DNA from: Schistosoma haematobium
Lineage: Eukaryota; Platyhelminthes; Trematoda; Strigeidida; Schistosomatidae
DNA: 64,000 nt
Direction: 5' to 3'
Assembly (NCBI RefSeq): GCF_000699445.3
Contig: NC_067202.1
Location: 8,179,458-8,243,457 of the forward strand
The position numbers were made by a program, and so were the translations under genes. Positions 52,501 through 59,315 of this stretch are shown here, piece by piece; position 1 is the first letter of the stretch; each line of letters starts with the position of its first letter. Under the pieces are notes generated by a model. The model was given only the letters and a program-made list of their open reading frames with translations, did not search any database and was not told the DNA's origin.

Positions 52501-53618
52501 TTCCCAACTTAGTGTTACTGATTTTTTAAAGTGTTATTTTACTCAAAAAGAAAGTTCCTATTGTGAAATAATCTCATCAGTTGAATAGTTACTGAATACT
52601 GTTTCACTAATGTTTTGGATTAATCATTCATAAATTATGTGATTTACAGTATGTGATATTACCGCTGAGCTGTTTGTTCAGTGACTAACTTCCTGATACA
52701 GTTTCATCTACTAGCCTGTGAACTGCATTATTTATGTAAGAAATAATGATACTACTACTAACTGATTGTTTAAATCGAGTTAGGTAAGCCTAAATTATAA
52801 TATGAGATTTAATGAATGATAGCCAAGTGCTCTGATCACCAAGCTATCGCTTTCGTTTTTTTTTCAGGTAAGTCAACATCATAGGGACTATTTTTTAAAT
52901 GTTAGATAGATGTTGATAGTCTGCTGTTCAAAAGTGACCTTTTAGTTTTATTGAATACATAGGTAATGTCATTCCATAATTTTAAAAAAATACTATTCGT
53001 CGTAATGATAATATCTCCACCCGTTACCCTTTTGATCATTATCTCTCAATCGGAACTATTTACAAATAAACAGGTTTATATTGTTCAATCAATATCAGTT
53101 CACTTTGTTTTTGTACTGTGATAACATTTCAAGATAACTCCGCCTGGAGTCCCTCCAAGGGATACTGCCGGTCCCAGGTCCGGATAAAGGATGAGGGTTG
53201 GGCATGGGGTTAGCGACCCCATCCTGTAGAAAACTAACTCGCTAAAAAAACGCTAATCAGAAAAAAATTACTCAAACTCAAACATTTCAAGATATAGCTG
53301 AAAACAAGAAATATTTGGGTAAACAACTGTTTTTAACAACTTCAACCATCCGTCTCTATTGTTCTAAAAACACAAATATTACGTAACAATAGCCAAAATA
53401 AGGCATATAACAATAAGTGAACTAGACAATGTTATATTGTCAAAATAGTGAACTTTTGAATATTTCTTCTGAGAACTACAGTTCATAGATCTTTGTATCA
53501 CTTTGATTTGTTATTGAATGAAGTGTATGACAGAGCATATATATATATGCATGAGACTTACCAAGCTGACAGTGTTCATAGCAATCAAAACAATTCGACA
53601 TGGTAGATTGCACAACAT
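29542..53618 (-). CDS. Tetraspanin, complete 8-exon gene (278 aa)
   Basis: Exons in order on the minus strand: 53618-53562, 50002-49837, 41865-41762, 39341-39267, 36272-36168, 35393-35303, 32578-32391 and 29592-29542. Together they total 837 nt in one frame with GT/AG at each junction. TM1 is about 9-33, EC1 34-74, and TM2 76-98 ends in GYCGACC. TM3 is 110-130, EC2 131-250, and TM4 251-275 leads into a very short tail. EC2 has CCG at 172-174, PVPCC at 204-208, and further Cys at 221 and 236. This is the usual disulfide pattern, with N-glycosylation sequons at N190 and N228. Tetraspanins organise membrane microdomains; in schistosomes several sit in the tegument surface. I cannot say which family member this is. 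The 24-kb span is mostly transposon-filled intron. Confidence 0.93.
30078..30320 (+). repeat. SMalpha-like SINE/satellite element (family A), best copy
   Basis: Order: an upstream segment shared with 27230 and 50280, a tRNA-like head with B box GGGTTCGAGTCCC (30193-30205), a hammerhead (30237-30281), then GATTCCACTGTTAGCC and ATCCATCTTTGCT. This is the known schistosome SMalpha layout. It lies in the last tetraspanin intron. Confidence 0.85.
30237..30281 (+). ncRNA. Hammerhead ribozyme (SMalpha type)
   Basis: Stem I arms ATCCGG/CTGGAT pair with one G-U. The core is CTGATGA (30243-30249), stem II GTCC/GGAC, GAA at 30264-30266, and UC at 30274-30275, so cleavage is predicted after 30275. Stem III is AAGCGCGT instead of the palindromic ACGCGCGT, which removes one of its two pairs. 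The core is intact but stem III is weakened. Confidence 0.8.
30888..31090 (-). repeat. SMalpha-like element (family A), decayed
   Basis: A minus-strand copy with both end segments (ATGGATGGTGGCTAGCATTG left, TCTAGCCATCATCCATC right). The hammerhead keeps CTGACGA, but GAA has become AAA (G12 lost), so it should not cleave. Confidence 0.75.
31439..31770 (-). pseudogene. Merlin-type (ISXO2/IS1016-like) DDE transposase remnant
   Basis: The minus strand reads [20 protein letters not shown], then [12 protein letters not shown], an in-frame [23 protein letters not shown] and [11 protein letters not shown]. The TIYTDGW Asp, the GYVH block and the TGVHxNxIExxWSRLKxFLR block are the hallmark of the DDE domain in IS1595/ISXO2-like transposases. 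Eukaryotic Merlin elements use this domain and are known in schistosomes. The stop and the missing N-terminal part make it a pseudogene. Confidence 0.8.
31805..32090. repeat. Repeat beside the Merlin remnant, also at 58085-58260
   Basis: TCATCACGAACTGACATCAG, CTATAATGCC, TTTAGCCAAATTGGTGAA and the CGTCCATAAATTA end reappear in inverse orientation at 58085-58260. Adjacency to the transposase remnant makes a Merlin terminal region or a non-autonomous relative plausible, but unproven. Confidence 0.5.
32391..32578 (-). CDS. Tetraspanin exon 7: second half of EC2 and TM4 start
   Basis: Encodes [15 protein letters not shown], then [20 protein letters not shown] and [15 protein letters not shown]. 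The PVPCCK and GC motifs pair with the CCG exon. Donor GTAAGT, phase 0. Confidence 0.93.
32837..33217 (+). mobile_element. Short unit made of the SR2 5' end only, with 13-bp target duplication
   Basis: Matches the SR2 5' region at 61192 onward, up to the endonuclease start ([16 protein letters not shown] through [12 protein letters not shown]). It lacks the rest of the ORF, the RT and the 3' tail. It is flanked by perfect copies of AGATTTCAATTAT at 32824-32836 and 33218-33230. It lies in tetraspanin intron 6. Confidence 0.85.
33436..33641. mobile_element. Hairpin MITE-like element
   Basis: Arms 33436-33517 and 33557-33641 are inverted repeats (TTGTTATATCC, AATGAGTAGAAAAA, GACGTTTCGTCACTTAATG and CAGAGTAA blocks), separated by about 40 bp. 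One end recurs alone at 41932-41970. No ORF. Confidence 0.75.
33652..33715 (-). repeat. Family B SINE-like fragment
   Basis: GAGATCATGAGTCAGTTGAA and CTAGACCACCATGG are the outer end of family B as seen in fuller copies at 55853 and 59316. Confidence 0.6.
35303..35393 (-). CDS. Tetraspanin exon 6: CCG motif
   Basis: Begins [15 protein letters not shown] after TTTATAG and includes NFWKNDTY. The end is taken at GTAAGC (35302-35297). A second possible donor of the same phase lies 18 nt earlier, giving an exon of 35321-35393 that lacks GGKTYT. Confidence 0.85.
36168..36272 (-). CDS. Tetraspanin exon 5: first half of EC2
   Basis: Encodes [20 protein letters not shown] through LVVGLISPP (35 codons). 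Acceptor CACCTAG, donor GTAAGC. It supplies the helical A/B part of EC2 between TM3 and the CCG motif, at the expected length. Confidence 0.85.
36430..36800 (-). mobile_element. SR2-like 3' ORF fragment
   Basis: GAATTCCAAGTTAGAAATCG, CTATTTTGACGATTTCC, CAGCTAGAAGCTGGTT and the TTGTTAATGGTATC block align in order with 43720-43960 of the minus-strand SR2 copy. It covers the C-terminal region after RT; degraded. Confidence 0.75.
37236..37539. mobile_element. Solo LTR-like element, copy 1
   Basis: Same repeat as 45458-45749 and 48148-48428: GAGCTACTTATATCCAC, AAGTAGTGTATAACGG, GAACGGAACGCAATTGGTAT and a CCCCACTCGTGTTCTTG end. Flanked by TAGG/TAAG, an imperfect 4-bp duplication. Confidence 0.7.
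37576..37947 (+). CDS. Unrecognised 123-codon ORF
   Basis: Open for 123 codons in an AT-rich intron of the tetraspanin gene, starting 37 bp after solo LTR copy 1. The product is Phe/Ser/Ile-rich with [20 protein letters not shown] near its end. I recognise no domain. It could be chance, an old retroelement piece or an exon of an unknown nested gene. Confidence 0.15.
   Translation: MSYCKFSSVSVNDSFFYSNTRTFLLLYFYMLLRKYTSCFMINIDALFKFSISFDSSIVIAYFIKDLSTRLSECHLTDSFFQTQSHIHTLRLKQFFWTNYDGKNKKSIYFNADTIIVRNNMFQN
38026..38220 (-). repeat. Family B SINE-like element
   Basis: Has the outer end (GAGATCATGAATCGATCA), a hammerhead-like block with core CTGAAGA, and a B box GGGTTCGAAT on the minus strand. 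Stem II and stem III carry mismatches, so activity is doubtful. Confidence 0.7.
38425..38665 (+). repeat. Family B SINE-like element, decayed
   Basis: ATCGTGGATGAACACTGCTG, then a core mutated at position 8, GGGACGAAACGGCCATCCA and GCTTTGAGG follow the family B order. The tRNA-like head is not clear. Confidence 0.6.
39267..39341 (-). CDS. Tetraspanin exon 4: TM3
   Basis: Encodes [20 protein letters not shown] then SRKDE, exactly 25 codons, phase 0 at both ends. Donor GTAAGT. Confidence 0.92.
39715..39955. repeat. Fold-back pair of family B fragments
   Basis: A minus-oriented part (TGGAAACCTGGAAGCACTGG, B-box-like segment) is followed by an oppositely oriented hammerhead/tail part (CACTGTTGAGGAGTCACG, TACAGTGCTTCCAGG, TTGGTCTAACTTAGA). 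The arms can pair. Both ribozyme cores are broken. Confidence 0.6.
40595..40870 (+). CDS. Unrecognised 91-codon ORF in a tetraspanin intron
   Basis: A 91-codon frame of locally higher GC, with varied residues ([37 protein letters not shown]) and a terminal stop. No family recognised and no flanking exon found. It may be chance or a retroelement piece. Confidence 0.2.
   Translation: MKMRGRDKLRSRSDIWPCTWQPTKNEPRLITYIIVIHKGGCVSFSIVFAGLHEKYRVFYNENTTPLCYGRVKCNAVCHDGRKLTTCQKSHL
41095..41160 (-). mobile_element. SR2-like 3' end fragment
   Basis: ACACCTGTTACCCTTTATTA and GGAGTATAGGCCACTCACCA match the minus-strand 3' end of SR2 at 43560-43610. Confidence 0.65.
41762..41865 (-). CDS. Tetraspanin exon 3: TM2
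   Basis: Encodes [20 protein letters not shown] followed by [14 protein letters not shown]. The Cys-rich cytosolic boundary is typical and likely palmitoylated. Acceptor TTCCAG, donor GTAAGT. Confidence 0.94.
41932..41970. repeat. Single end of the hairpin MITE family
   Basis: TAATATCCCAATGAATAGAA and AAATT match the left arm of 33436-33641; the rest is absent. Confidence 0.5.
42049..42230 (-). pseudogene. 3' fragment of 18S rRNA (SSU), diverged
   Basis: The minus strand carries GCCCTTTATACACACCGCCC, GTCGCTACTACC, GTTGTAACAAGG and TTTCCGTAGGTGAGCC followed by ATCATTA. These are the universally conserved last helices of eukaryotic 18S rRNA and the start of ITS1. It differs from the normal sequence at several invariant sites, and nothing upstream continues into 18S. 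It is a small isolated rDNA-derived piece in a tetraspanin intron, not a working rRNA gene. Confidence 0.88.
42972..43300 (-). repeat. Family B SINE-like element, long form with ribozyme part lost
   Basis: The outer end GAGATCATGAGCCAATTGAT, a B-box region GAGATTCAAACC, an A-box CCACTGAGCTGG and a further 170-bp tail also seen at 56035-56205. The segment between the outer end and the B box is shortened, removing the hammerhead. Confidence 0.75.
43527..45142 (-). mobile_element. SR2-like (RTE clade) retrotransposon, 5' truncated, with perfect 11-bp target duplication
   Basis: The minus strand encodes RT without stop from about 45135 to 43957. Motifs include [66 protein letters not shown] and the catalytic FADD in [10 protein letters not shown]. 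The C-terminal part continues after TGA in place of a Trp codon (43958) and a second stop near 43864. The 3' end reads GGAGTAACAGGCG then (TAAG)n. AATACAGCTAT flanks both ends (43516-43526 and 45143-45153). The endonuclease half is missing. It sits in tetraspanin intron 2. Confidence 0.93.
45458..45749. mobile_element. Solo LTR-like element, copy 2
   Basis: Begins TGTGGTGTGGG and ends TTCAACACA, with a GTAC/GTGC flank (4 bp, one mismatch). It shares its length with copies at 37236 and 48148. Confidence 0.75.
46085..46235 (-). repeat. SMalpha-like element (family A), decayed
   Basis: Minus-strand hammerhead core is TTGACGA (C3 lost) followed by a B box GAGTTCGAGTCCCGG. End sequences are partly preserved. 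Confidence 0.65.
47030..47185 (+). repeat. Old family B-like fragment
   Basis: TTGTGGATGATCATTGCTAA, CCCCATATTATGATAAAAC and CATCCAGGATATCCCGG follow the family B hammerhead order, with every core block mutated. Confidence 0.4.
48148..48428. mobile_element. Solo LTR-like element, copy 3
   Basis: Starts TGTGGTGTG and ends CACCACA, a 7-bp terminal inverted repeat with TG/CA ends. Flanked on both sides by CTAC (48144-48147 and 48429-48432), a 4-bp target duplication. No internal retroviral-like genes are attached. Confidence 0.8.
48945..49075 (+). repeat. Old tRNA-derived SINE fragment, family B-like
   Basis: B-box-like TTGGTTTGAACCCT (48979-48992) followed by GCGCTGAAGCATCTCATATT, GATGAAATCG and TTCCTAGTTTCC, the family B order in decayed form. 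Confidence 0.45.
49837..50002 (-). CDS. Tetraspanin exon 2: TM1 end and EC1
   Basis: Begins [17 protein letters not shown] after an AATAAAG acceptor and ends VTRILTST plus one base before GTAAGT. It completes TM1 and encodes the small extracellular loop. Confidence 0.92.
50345..50550 (+). repeat. SMalpha-like element (family A) with terminal inverted repeats
   Basis: The left end (ATGGATGGTGGCTAGACGTG, GAATCCAGGATG) and right end (CATCCTGGATTCCACTGC, TAGCCACATCCAT) are inverted repeats of about 35 bp. Between them lie a head with B-box-like GGGTTGGAGTCTC and a hammerhead with broken core (CTGAGAA). Confidence 0.8.
51345..51540 (+). repeat. Family B SINE-like element
   Basis: A box TTGGCTCAGTGGTC (51355-51368), B box GGATTCGAGTCTC, a mutated hammerhead (TTGTGGA core, then CGACGAAATGGTCGTC) and the outer end ATGATCTAACTTAGATC. 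Confidence 0.75.
51898..52440. repeat. Family C SINE-like copies in fold-back arrangement
   Basis: 51898-52190 is minus oriented and 52262-52440 plus oriented. They share GATGGTGGTTGGAGGTAGTC, TTGGCACTCGTCAG and TGACATTGATCACCACTCAA in inverse orientation. The plus half starts with a tRNA-like head, GGCCCGGATAGCTCAGTAGT and then ACACGGGATTGAATTC. The plus hammerhead has lost G12; the minus one keeps its core (see 52064-52110). Confidence 0.75.
52064..52110 (-). ncRNA. Hammerhead-like ribozyme motif, family C
   Basis: Core CTGACGA (52102-52096), stem II GTGC/GCAT with a closing G-U, GAA, then palindromic ACCTAGGT and C17 at 52070. Stem I is about five pairs after a first mismatch. Confidence 0.6.
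53137..53280 (+). mobile_element. 144-bp unit of SR2 5' end only, with 14-bp target duplication
   Basis: Begins ACTCCGCCTGGAGTCCC, contains GGGTTAGCGACCCCATCC and ends ATTACTCAAACTCA. It is flanked by perfect AACATTTCAAGATA at 53123-53136 and 53281-53294. It holds only the noncoding 5' start of SR2 and no 3' end. Confidence 0.88.
53562..53618 (-). CDS. Tetraspanin exon 1: start and TM1
   Basis: ATG at 53618-53616 starts [19 protein letters not shown], followed by a GTAAGT donor. The short, Cys-containing N-terminus fits a tetraspanin. Upstream AATTCATTTTTATACAAAG has no in-frame ATG. Confidence 0.85.
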
Positions 53619-53797
53619 TTTTCTCTTTGTATAAAAATGAATTAATTACCTATAAAGAATAACATAAAAGTGATTAATGTGAAGAAATGATTCTGTCATT
53701 TTTAAAGAGTATTAACAAATCAAAATGAAATATTTCCAGTGATGTTCAGTCTTTAGAAAAAGAACACTTTATATTGACAAGGTGTAACTCCTACTTT

Positions 53798-53985
53798 ATA
53801 ATTGAAATGATGAATCAATCAATGTTAGACCACCATTGAAAACCTGGAAGCATTGGACAGTTGCTTCGTTTTAGTATGGGACTTCTCAGCAGTGTATATC
53901 TATGATCCCGCACGTGGGATTGGAATTAAGGACCTTCGGTTCATAACCCTATCCTATTTTATGCTTCAATAAACTAAATTATCAT
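53798..53985 (-). repeat. Family B SINE-like element, decayed ribozyme
   Basis: Outer end TGATGAATCAATCAATGTTA, GGAAACCTGGAAGCATTGG in the plus sense, then a core reading CTGAGAA (G8 lost) on the minus strand and a weak B box. Confidence 0.65.
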
Positions 53986-54299
53986 AAATTATCATTTTCA
54001 TATGTATATAGTTGAAGGATATTGTTGTTGAGATTTCTGAAAATTTTCACTGTTAACAAATATCTAAATTTATTCTTTGCCTGGTCTGAGGCCACCTCCT
54101 GGAATTCTGCCTAAGAATGATGAATCAAATGGTTAATATCTTGCGTTCTGTAACATATGCTTGATTGAAGAGATTGAGCACATTATTTAACTTTTTAAAT
54201 TATTTACCATATCCATTCAAATAATACAAGATATTTATTATTTATTTGAACATACAAACAACGGTACGATGGGGCACCAAATACATATGCACCACACAA

Positions 54300-54780
54300 T
54301 AACAATGAGGCTAGCAGTAATCATTGATTTGTGTGAGGGCTGTGATACTGCCCGTGTGCCCAGACCGAAGTAGGTGGTTTTCTTAGGGAGCCACACCCCG
54401 AGCCTATGACCTGAAAGTATAGTTCACAAGGCAGTGAGGCAACGTCAGTCCCATGGTAGCCTGTGACCAACAATTGGTTCATACGCCACTTGTTCTCTCA
54501 GGCTCCTGGAGTACATGTGTGCAACTGGTTTGAAATCAGGGTTTTCCAACTCCCCTAAGTGGATTCACCATATTCACCACCCCAGTTAAAGCACCGGACA
54601 TTCACTTTTCGTCCTCTCAATTTCATATACAGCATCCGCTCCGCAAGAAGGCAATAGGACTCCCGTGGTAGTGGCTGCACACGCGTGACCGTAAGAGAGC
54701 ATTTGGAGAGGGAGAGCTGACTCTCCCCACTGTCAGCCGTACTAGAGCATTTGGGGGCAATAAAGATGTACAGTGAATTG
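54300..54780. repeat. Dispersed repeat, second copy of 20340-20705
   Basis: A longer copy with extra 5' sequence (CTGTGATACTGCCCGTGTGC, CCACACCCCGAGCC). The minus-strand frame of the other copy is broken here. Confidence 0.6.
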
Positions 54781-55852
54781 AAGAAGTTCTAGTTATTCAC
54801 AATATAAACTATACATGAAAACAGTTGTTTGGAAACTTTTCTTTAACATGACCTTAGCAACTAGGATTGAGTGAAGAAATTTAAATATAAAGAGAAATAA
54901 GGCCCAAGTGAATTAATCCTTTTACCTGACCTGTAGATTTTAAAATCAATAACCATTTTTACTGAACTCATAACATAGTTTATCTTTTCTTAAAGATTCA
55001 CTGAGAGAACTTTACATTTTCATTCATTGATCATACACAAATATACACCTTCTTTATATGACCTTAATTTCTTGCAATCTTGGTAAAAGGTTATAAGCAA
55101 ACGCACAATCAATCAGACTCATAATACTTAAAATCGAATTATTAAGTTGATAAACTAGAAAACGAGAACTGTCATAGTGAAAATTTCTTTGAATAATTCA
55201 ATTTTGAACAGTTTCTTACAAATTTGAGGGTTTAAAAGACATACAGACCGATTATTACAAAAAAAATTAGCCAGTATAGAGCTATCCATATCACTGTTGC
55301 TTAGGTTATCAGATAGTTAGTTGGTTCAGCCCAAAGGTAACAATGTGTACACTTTATAAAAGATAGAATATAAATACTATATTATTATTATTGTTATTAT
55401 TACCATTATCAAACCATCCCATCGGTAAAGTGTTTTTCTCTCCCCCTCCCTTCCTCTCATTCTATCACTTTTTAATCATATTTTAGAAATAATAATAAAT
55501 AAATAAACAATAAGAGATACATTAATTCTTATTTTAAAAAGCAAACAAAGGTAATGTAAATTCTAGAAATGAGTTTTATTATTTTTTTGTTGTTGACTTT
55601 TATTAAACAAAACAATTTTTTGCCAACCAATAAAAATCAAACAATCCACCTTAGCAACATAAACCTTACCTACCAATAAAAATACCGTGTATATTTATGT
55701 GTAGGGAAAGTGTAACTAAGGTTAATTTGTTGTTTCGTTCCATAAAAAAAAATGCATTTATAGTAACATCTTAAAATATGGACTGCTCTAACCAACTTGG
55801 GGAACCATTGACCAATATGTTATTTATCATATGATCAATATTTATATTTTAT
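54781..55852. other. AT-rich intergenic DNA
   Basis: Upstream of the tetraspanin start. I see no gene; only short ATT runs and a poly-A stretch. Confidence 0.5.
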
Positions 55853-56205
55853 GATTGAGATCATGAACTGATTGATGCTAGACCACTGTTGGAAACCTGG
55901 AAGCAGTGGACGGCCGTTTCGTCCTATTGTAGGACTCCTCAGTAGCGCGCATCCACGATACCGCTCAAGGGACTCGAACCCAGGGCCTTCAGTCTCGTGT
56001 GGGAGCGCTCAACCTACTGGACCACTGAGCTGGCCGGCATCCAGTGGTGTTAGTGTCTAACATCAACCAATTCACGAAATCGAGTAACCATCTTCCATTG
56101 TACTGAGGTAGATACCTGTCTCTACGCGACACAGATTAGCTCCATTGGTCACGGCTTCTCACTAGAACTCCGATAATTCCCTCATGAAGCTAGTCACTAG
56201 TGAGC
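55853..56205 (-). repeat. Family B SINE-like element, full-length form
   Basis: Outer end ATTGAGATCATGAACTGATT, hammerhead (55903-55948), B box GGGTTCGAGTCCC (55981-55969) and A box CCAGCTCAGTGG, then a 170-bp leader also in the copy at 42972. About 350 bp. Confidence 0.8.
55903..55948 (-). ncRNA. Hammerhead-like ribozyme motif, family B
   Basis: Core CTGAGGA (55942-55936), a six-pair stem II GTCCTA/TAGGAC, GAA, palindromic ACGGCCGT and C17 at 55909. Stem I GCGCTA/CACTGC has two mismatches. Position 7 of the hammerhead core tolerates any base, so G there is allowed. Confidence 0.6.
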
Positions 56206-56700
56206 ACATGATTTTTATATTAAGTGTAGTGCAGATCAGAGAACTTTTTACAATTCACAAGGGAAGATAAGCAAAGTGAATGGGATATGGATGACACTTG
56301 GATACAACTACAATTATAATAACTAATATTGTTAGTATTCTTATAAGTATTGGTATTATTATTAACAATAGTAGTAATGTTCTCATCCTAATTGTAATTA
56401 GAAAAAAATAACCAAGTTCACTTTTTTGTTCCTCATAAAATAGTCTCGTGATTTTTATTACATTCATTTCTTTCTTGTTTGTACTATTAAAGTATTTTTT
56501 CTTTTTCTTTCCTGCTCGCTTTTAATATTCAATGTAAGTTCACTATAAAATGCAATATTGTAATGCATTAGCCCCCCCACCGTCAAGATTAGTGTGATGA
56601 AACAATGAAAGTGTATAACAATTAGTTTGTTAAAATAAAAAGGTTCATTGAATGAATAGTTGAACAATTAATTCACACGTTCATATGTACATGTATGTCG

Positions 56701-56723
56701 AGAGAGAGAGAGAGAGAGAGAGA
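56701..56723. repeat. (AG)n microsatellite
   Basis: About eleven AG units followed by interrupted AG-rich sequence. Confidence 0.9.
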
Positions 56724-56834
56724 AGGCGAGAGGAAGAGAGAGACTTGAATGGTGAGGGAATTGCGTTAATATAGCCTTTGCTTACAAATATTTAATACGA
56801 AGTCCTACTTTTAGCATAAATATCAACATAAAGA

Positions 56835-56925
56835 TGGAGGTATATACAACTGACGAGGTACAAATAGAACCAAACATGTATTTCGGATTCCATTACTAGT
56901 CAAATCTATCCATTCCATAGAAATT
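56835..56925 (+). repeat. Degenerate SMalpha-like (family A) fragment
   Basis: GGAGGTATATACAACTGACG, AACCAAAC and TTCGGATTCCATTACTAG follow the family A hammerhead order with G12 lost. Confidence 0.45.
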
Positions 56926-57164
56926 GTAATCGTCATTGTCACTAATCATCTACACATTATTAGTTGAAATACCTTTGACTGACTGATGAAGTTCTTTCTT
57001 TTAAAAAAAGTCAATCTTCAAGATTACGTTTAATTGCCTTCATGTTAACTATGAAATTAATGAAAAATAAGGAATACTAAGACAAAGTATCTACTATTTC
57101 TTAAAATATTCTAAATATGACTATTATTAAATGGGAATAGGAAATTTGTGGAGGGACATCAAGG

Positions 57165-57395
57165 ACCGATCTTAGTTAGATGGCCACTGAAAGCTAAGAA
57201 CCACTGGATTCCTCATTAACGGTCTAAGGATAAGAGCTTTGTCATGAGACTTGAAGGTCATGGGTTCAATCGCCTACGGTAGAGTGGCTTATGTTCACCA
57301 CTGAAGAATTTCACAGAGCACCAAAATAAACACCCACTTCTTCCTGGTTTCCAATAGTTGTCCTTTTAAGATCAGTCCGCGGTGTTAATCATGTT
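57165..57395 (+). repeat. Family B-like SINE, old
   Basis: B-box-like ATGGGTTCAATCGC, a decayed ribozyme block (CCACTGAAGAATTTCAC) and a TTCTTCCTGGTTTCC end in family B order. Confidence 0.5.
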
Positions 57396-58084
57396 ATTGA
57401 ATTCTGAAGGATTCAATTGCCGTTTTTTTTAAGAAAGAATATGAGCTGTCCTCGCAATGCTTCATCGGAGTCTTAAGAAGTAAAAAAGAATTGATACAAC
57501 ATTTTTGTTTATCGTACACATAAATATCGTAAACTGATATATAATTGTATTTATTCAGTAAGAGACACTAATCTATTAATTTATGAAGATACCACTGTGT
57601 AGATAATTTTTAAACATGATTCGGTAATTCAACGAATTTCACTGGAATAAGCTATAAACTTGAGTTACTGTAACTCAGCGGTATATTTAGATCTATCAAT
57701 ATCTAGTTTTGTTTAGTGGATTAACTTGTTTTCACGATTACGTTATTACTAGTCGTTATCAACTGCTGCTCACATTAGGTATAAGTACATCTAGTGTGAT
57801 TTCGAAGTCTTTGGTTAATGTTATCTCACATTCTCTTTCCTTCTAGATGTAACTCGAGATTAAATATAGACCCATTAATACCTAGAAGTCATCCTATTAA
57901 TTAGCGACGTGTCACGCCATAGACAGTAATTGAAGTGAAGTAGTCGACTAGTAGAGATTCATTATCATTCTAATACTAAAGTAAAATATATGGATTATGA
58001 AAATTTAATATTATTAGATTATCTATCAATTAATTTTTAAAGAATACTTAATTGTATAATAATGGACAACAGAAACAACCTATG

Positions 58085-58260
58085 AAGCAATTAATGGCGA
58101 AACTATAATTTATGGACGAACCAATCAGATTTACAATAACAATTCTTAGATTTTTGCTTGAAATTCATTCACCCATTTAGCTAGAATATTGGCATTATAG
58201 CTGATGTCAATTCGTGATGAAAACCCTAAATCGAATTCCTAACCATCAACTATAAATTAT
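58085..58260. repeat. Second copy of the repeat at 31805-32090
   Basis: In inverse orientation to the first copy: TAATTTATGGACGAACCAAT, ACCCATTTAGCTAGAATA and GCATTATAGCTGATGTCA. Confidence 0.5.
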
Positions 58261-58480
58261 AATCGTTATTCCACAAATTGCTTTATAACCCTTATTTAGC
58301 TCTAGTAAGTAGGTAGACACTCTCAAGGTGACTTTAGTGTCGCTCAAAGATTGTTCATAAATTATAGTCTTAGCTAATTAATAGTGCAAGAATAAAGAAT
58401 TAAACGGAATGACATAAATTTATTTTATTTCGTCAGGTTCTCATCAGTTGTTTACAAACTAGAATATTTAAGCTTAAATC

Positions 58481-58850
58481 TTGAGATTAGATGGTGGTTG
58501 GAGGTAGTCAACAGGAAACTATGGACCCGGGTTTCGTGCTACTTGGCACTCGCCAGCAAGGTGTACCTGTAATCTTGGGGGAACTGGTGCTCCCTGGCGG
58601 ATTCGATCTCGTGTCACCCAGCTTCACAGTCAGAGACGTTACTACTGAGCTATCCGGGCCACGACTGACCTCCTGTAGGACTGAGATGTATTTACAGTTG
58701 GTTGGTCACTGGGTGGTGACCAATGTCATGTGTGTTTAGTCCTTATTAGTGCAGATCGAAAGCTATTGATCATGTTGCAATGTGGCCACCAGTCTAGGTG
58801 ACTTGACACTGCGGGCACTATATATTGAGATTAGATGGTGGTTGGAGATA
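58481..58850 (-). repeat. Family C element, more than one head-to-tail unit
   Basis: The 22-bp string at 58481-58502 recurs exactly at 58825-58846, giving a 344-bp period. Within it, on the minus strand, are a body, a tRNA-like head (GGCCCGGATAGCTCAGTAGT), a B-box region and a hammerhead whose core has A6 changed to G (CTGGCGA). The body sequence therefore lies both before the head and after the ribozyme, as in a tandem or a linearised circle. Confidence 0.8.
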
Positions 58851-59100
58851 TTCCGCCAGGGAGCACCAGTTCCCACAAGATTACAGGTACACCTTGCTGA
58901 CGAGTGCCAAGTAGTACGAAACCCGGGTCCATAGTTTCCTGTTGACTACCTCCAACTACTATCTAAAATCTCAATACATAGTGCCCGCAGTGTCAAGTCA
59001 CCTAGACTGGTGGCCACATTGCAACATGATCGATAGCATTCGGTCTGCACTAATAAGGACTAGACACGCGTGACATTGATCGCCACCCAGTGATCAATCA
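58851..59100 (+). repeat. Family C element, opposite orientation
   Basis: Starts within the head (TCCGCCAGGGAGCACCAG) and runs through a hammerhead and the body to CACCCAGTGATCAATCAACT. It forms a long fold-back with 58481-58850. Confidence 0.8.
58886..58936 (+). ncRNA. Hammerhead-like ribozyme motif, family C
   Basis: Core CTGACGA (58897-58903), stem II GTGC/GTAC with one G-U, GAA at 58918-58920, palindromic ACCCGGGT (58921-58928) and C17 at 58929. All core positions fit the hammerhead consensus with C at the free position 7. Stem I pairs two plus two with an internal mismatch. Confidence 0.65.
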
Positions 59101-59315
59101 ACTGTGAAACTTAAATCTTCTCTGATTTATTTTATTCATTTCCAACACTCATTATATTGTGTTCACTCTCGCTACTTCATGATGATGTTATATAACCATT
59201 TTTAATTTGTAAACAGCTAATGAGAACTTGATGAAATAAAATGAATTTATGTTATTCTGTTTAATTCTTTATTCTTTCTCTAATAAAGATAATAAAAGAA
59301 CTAAATATATTTCAC

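Noticed and set aside
56035..56205. Separate unnamed repeat
   Set aside because: Always adjoins the family B head (also at 43125-43300), so treated as part of the long form of family B.
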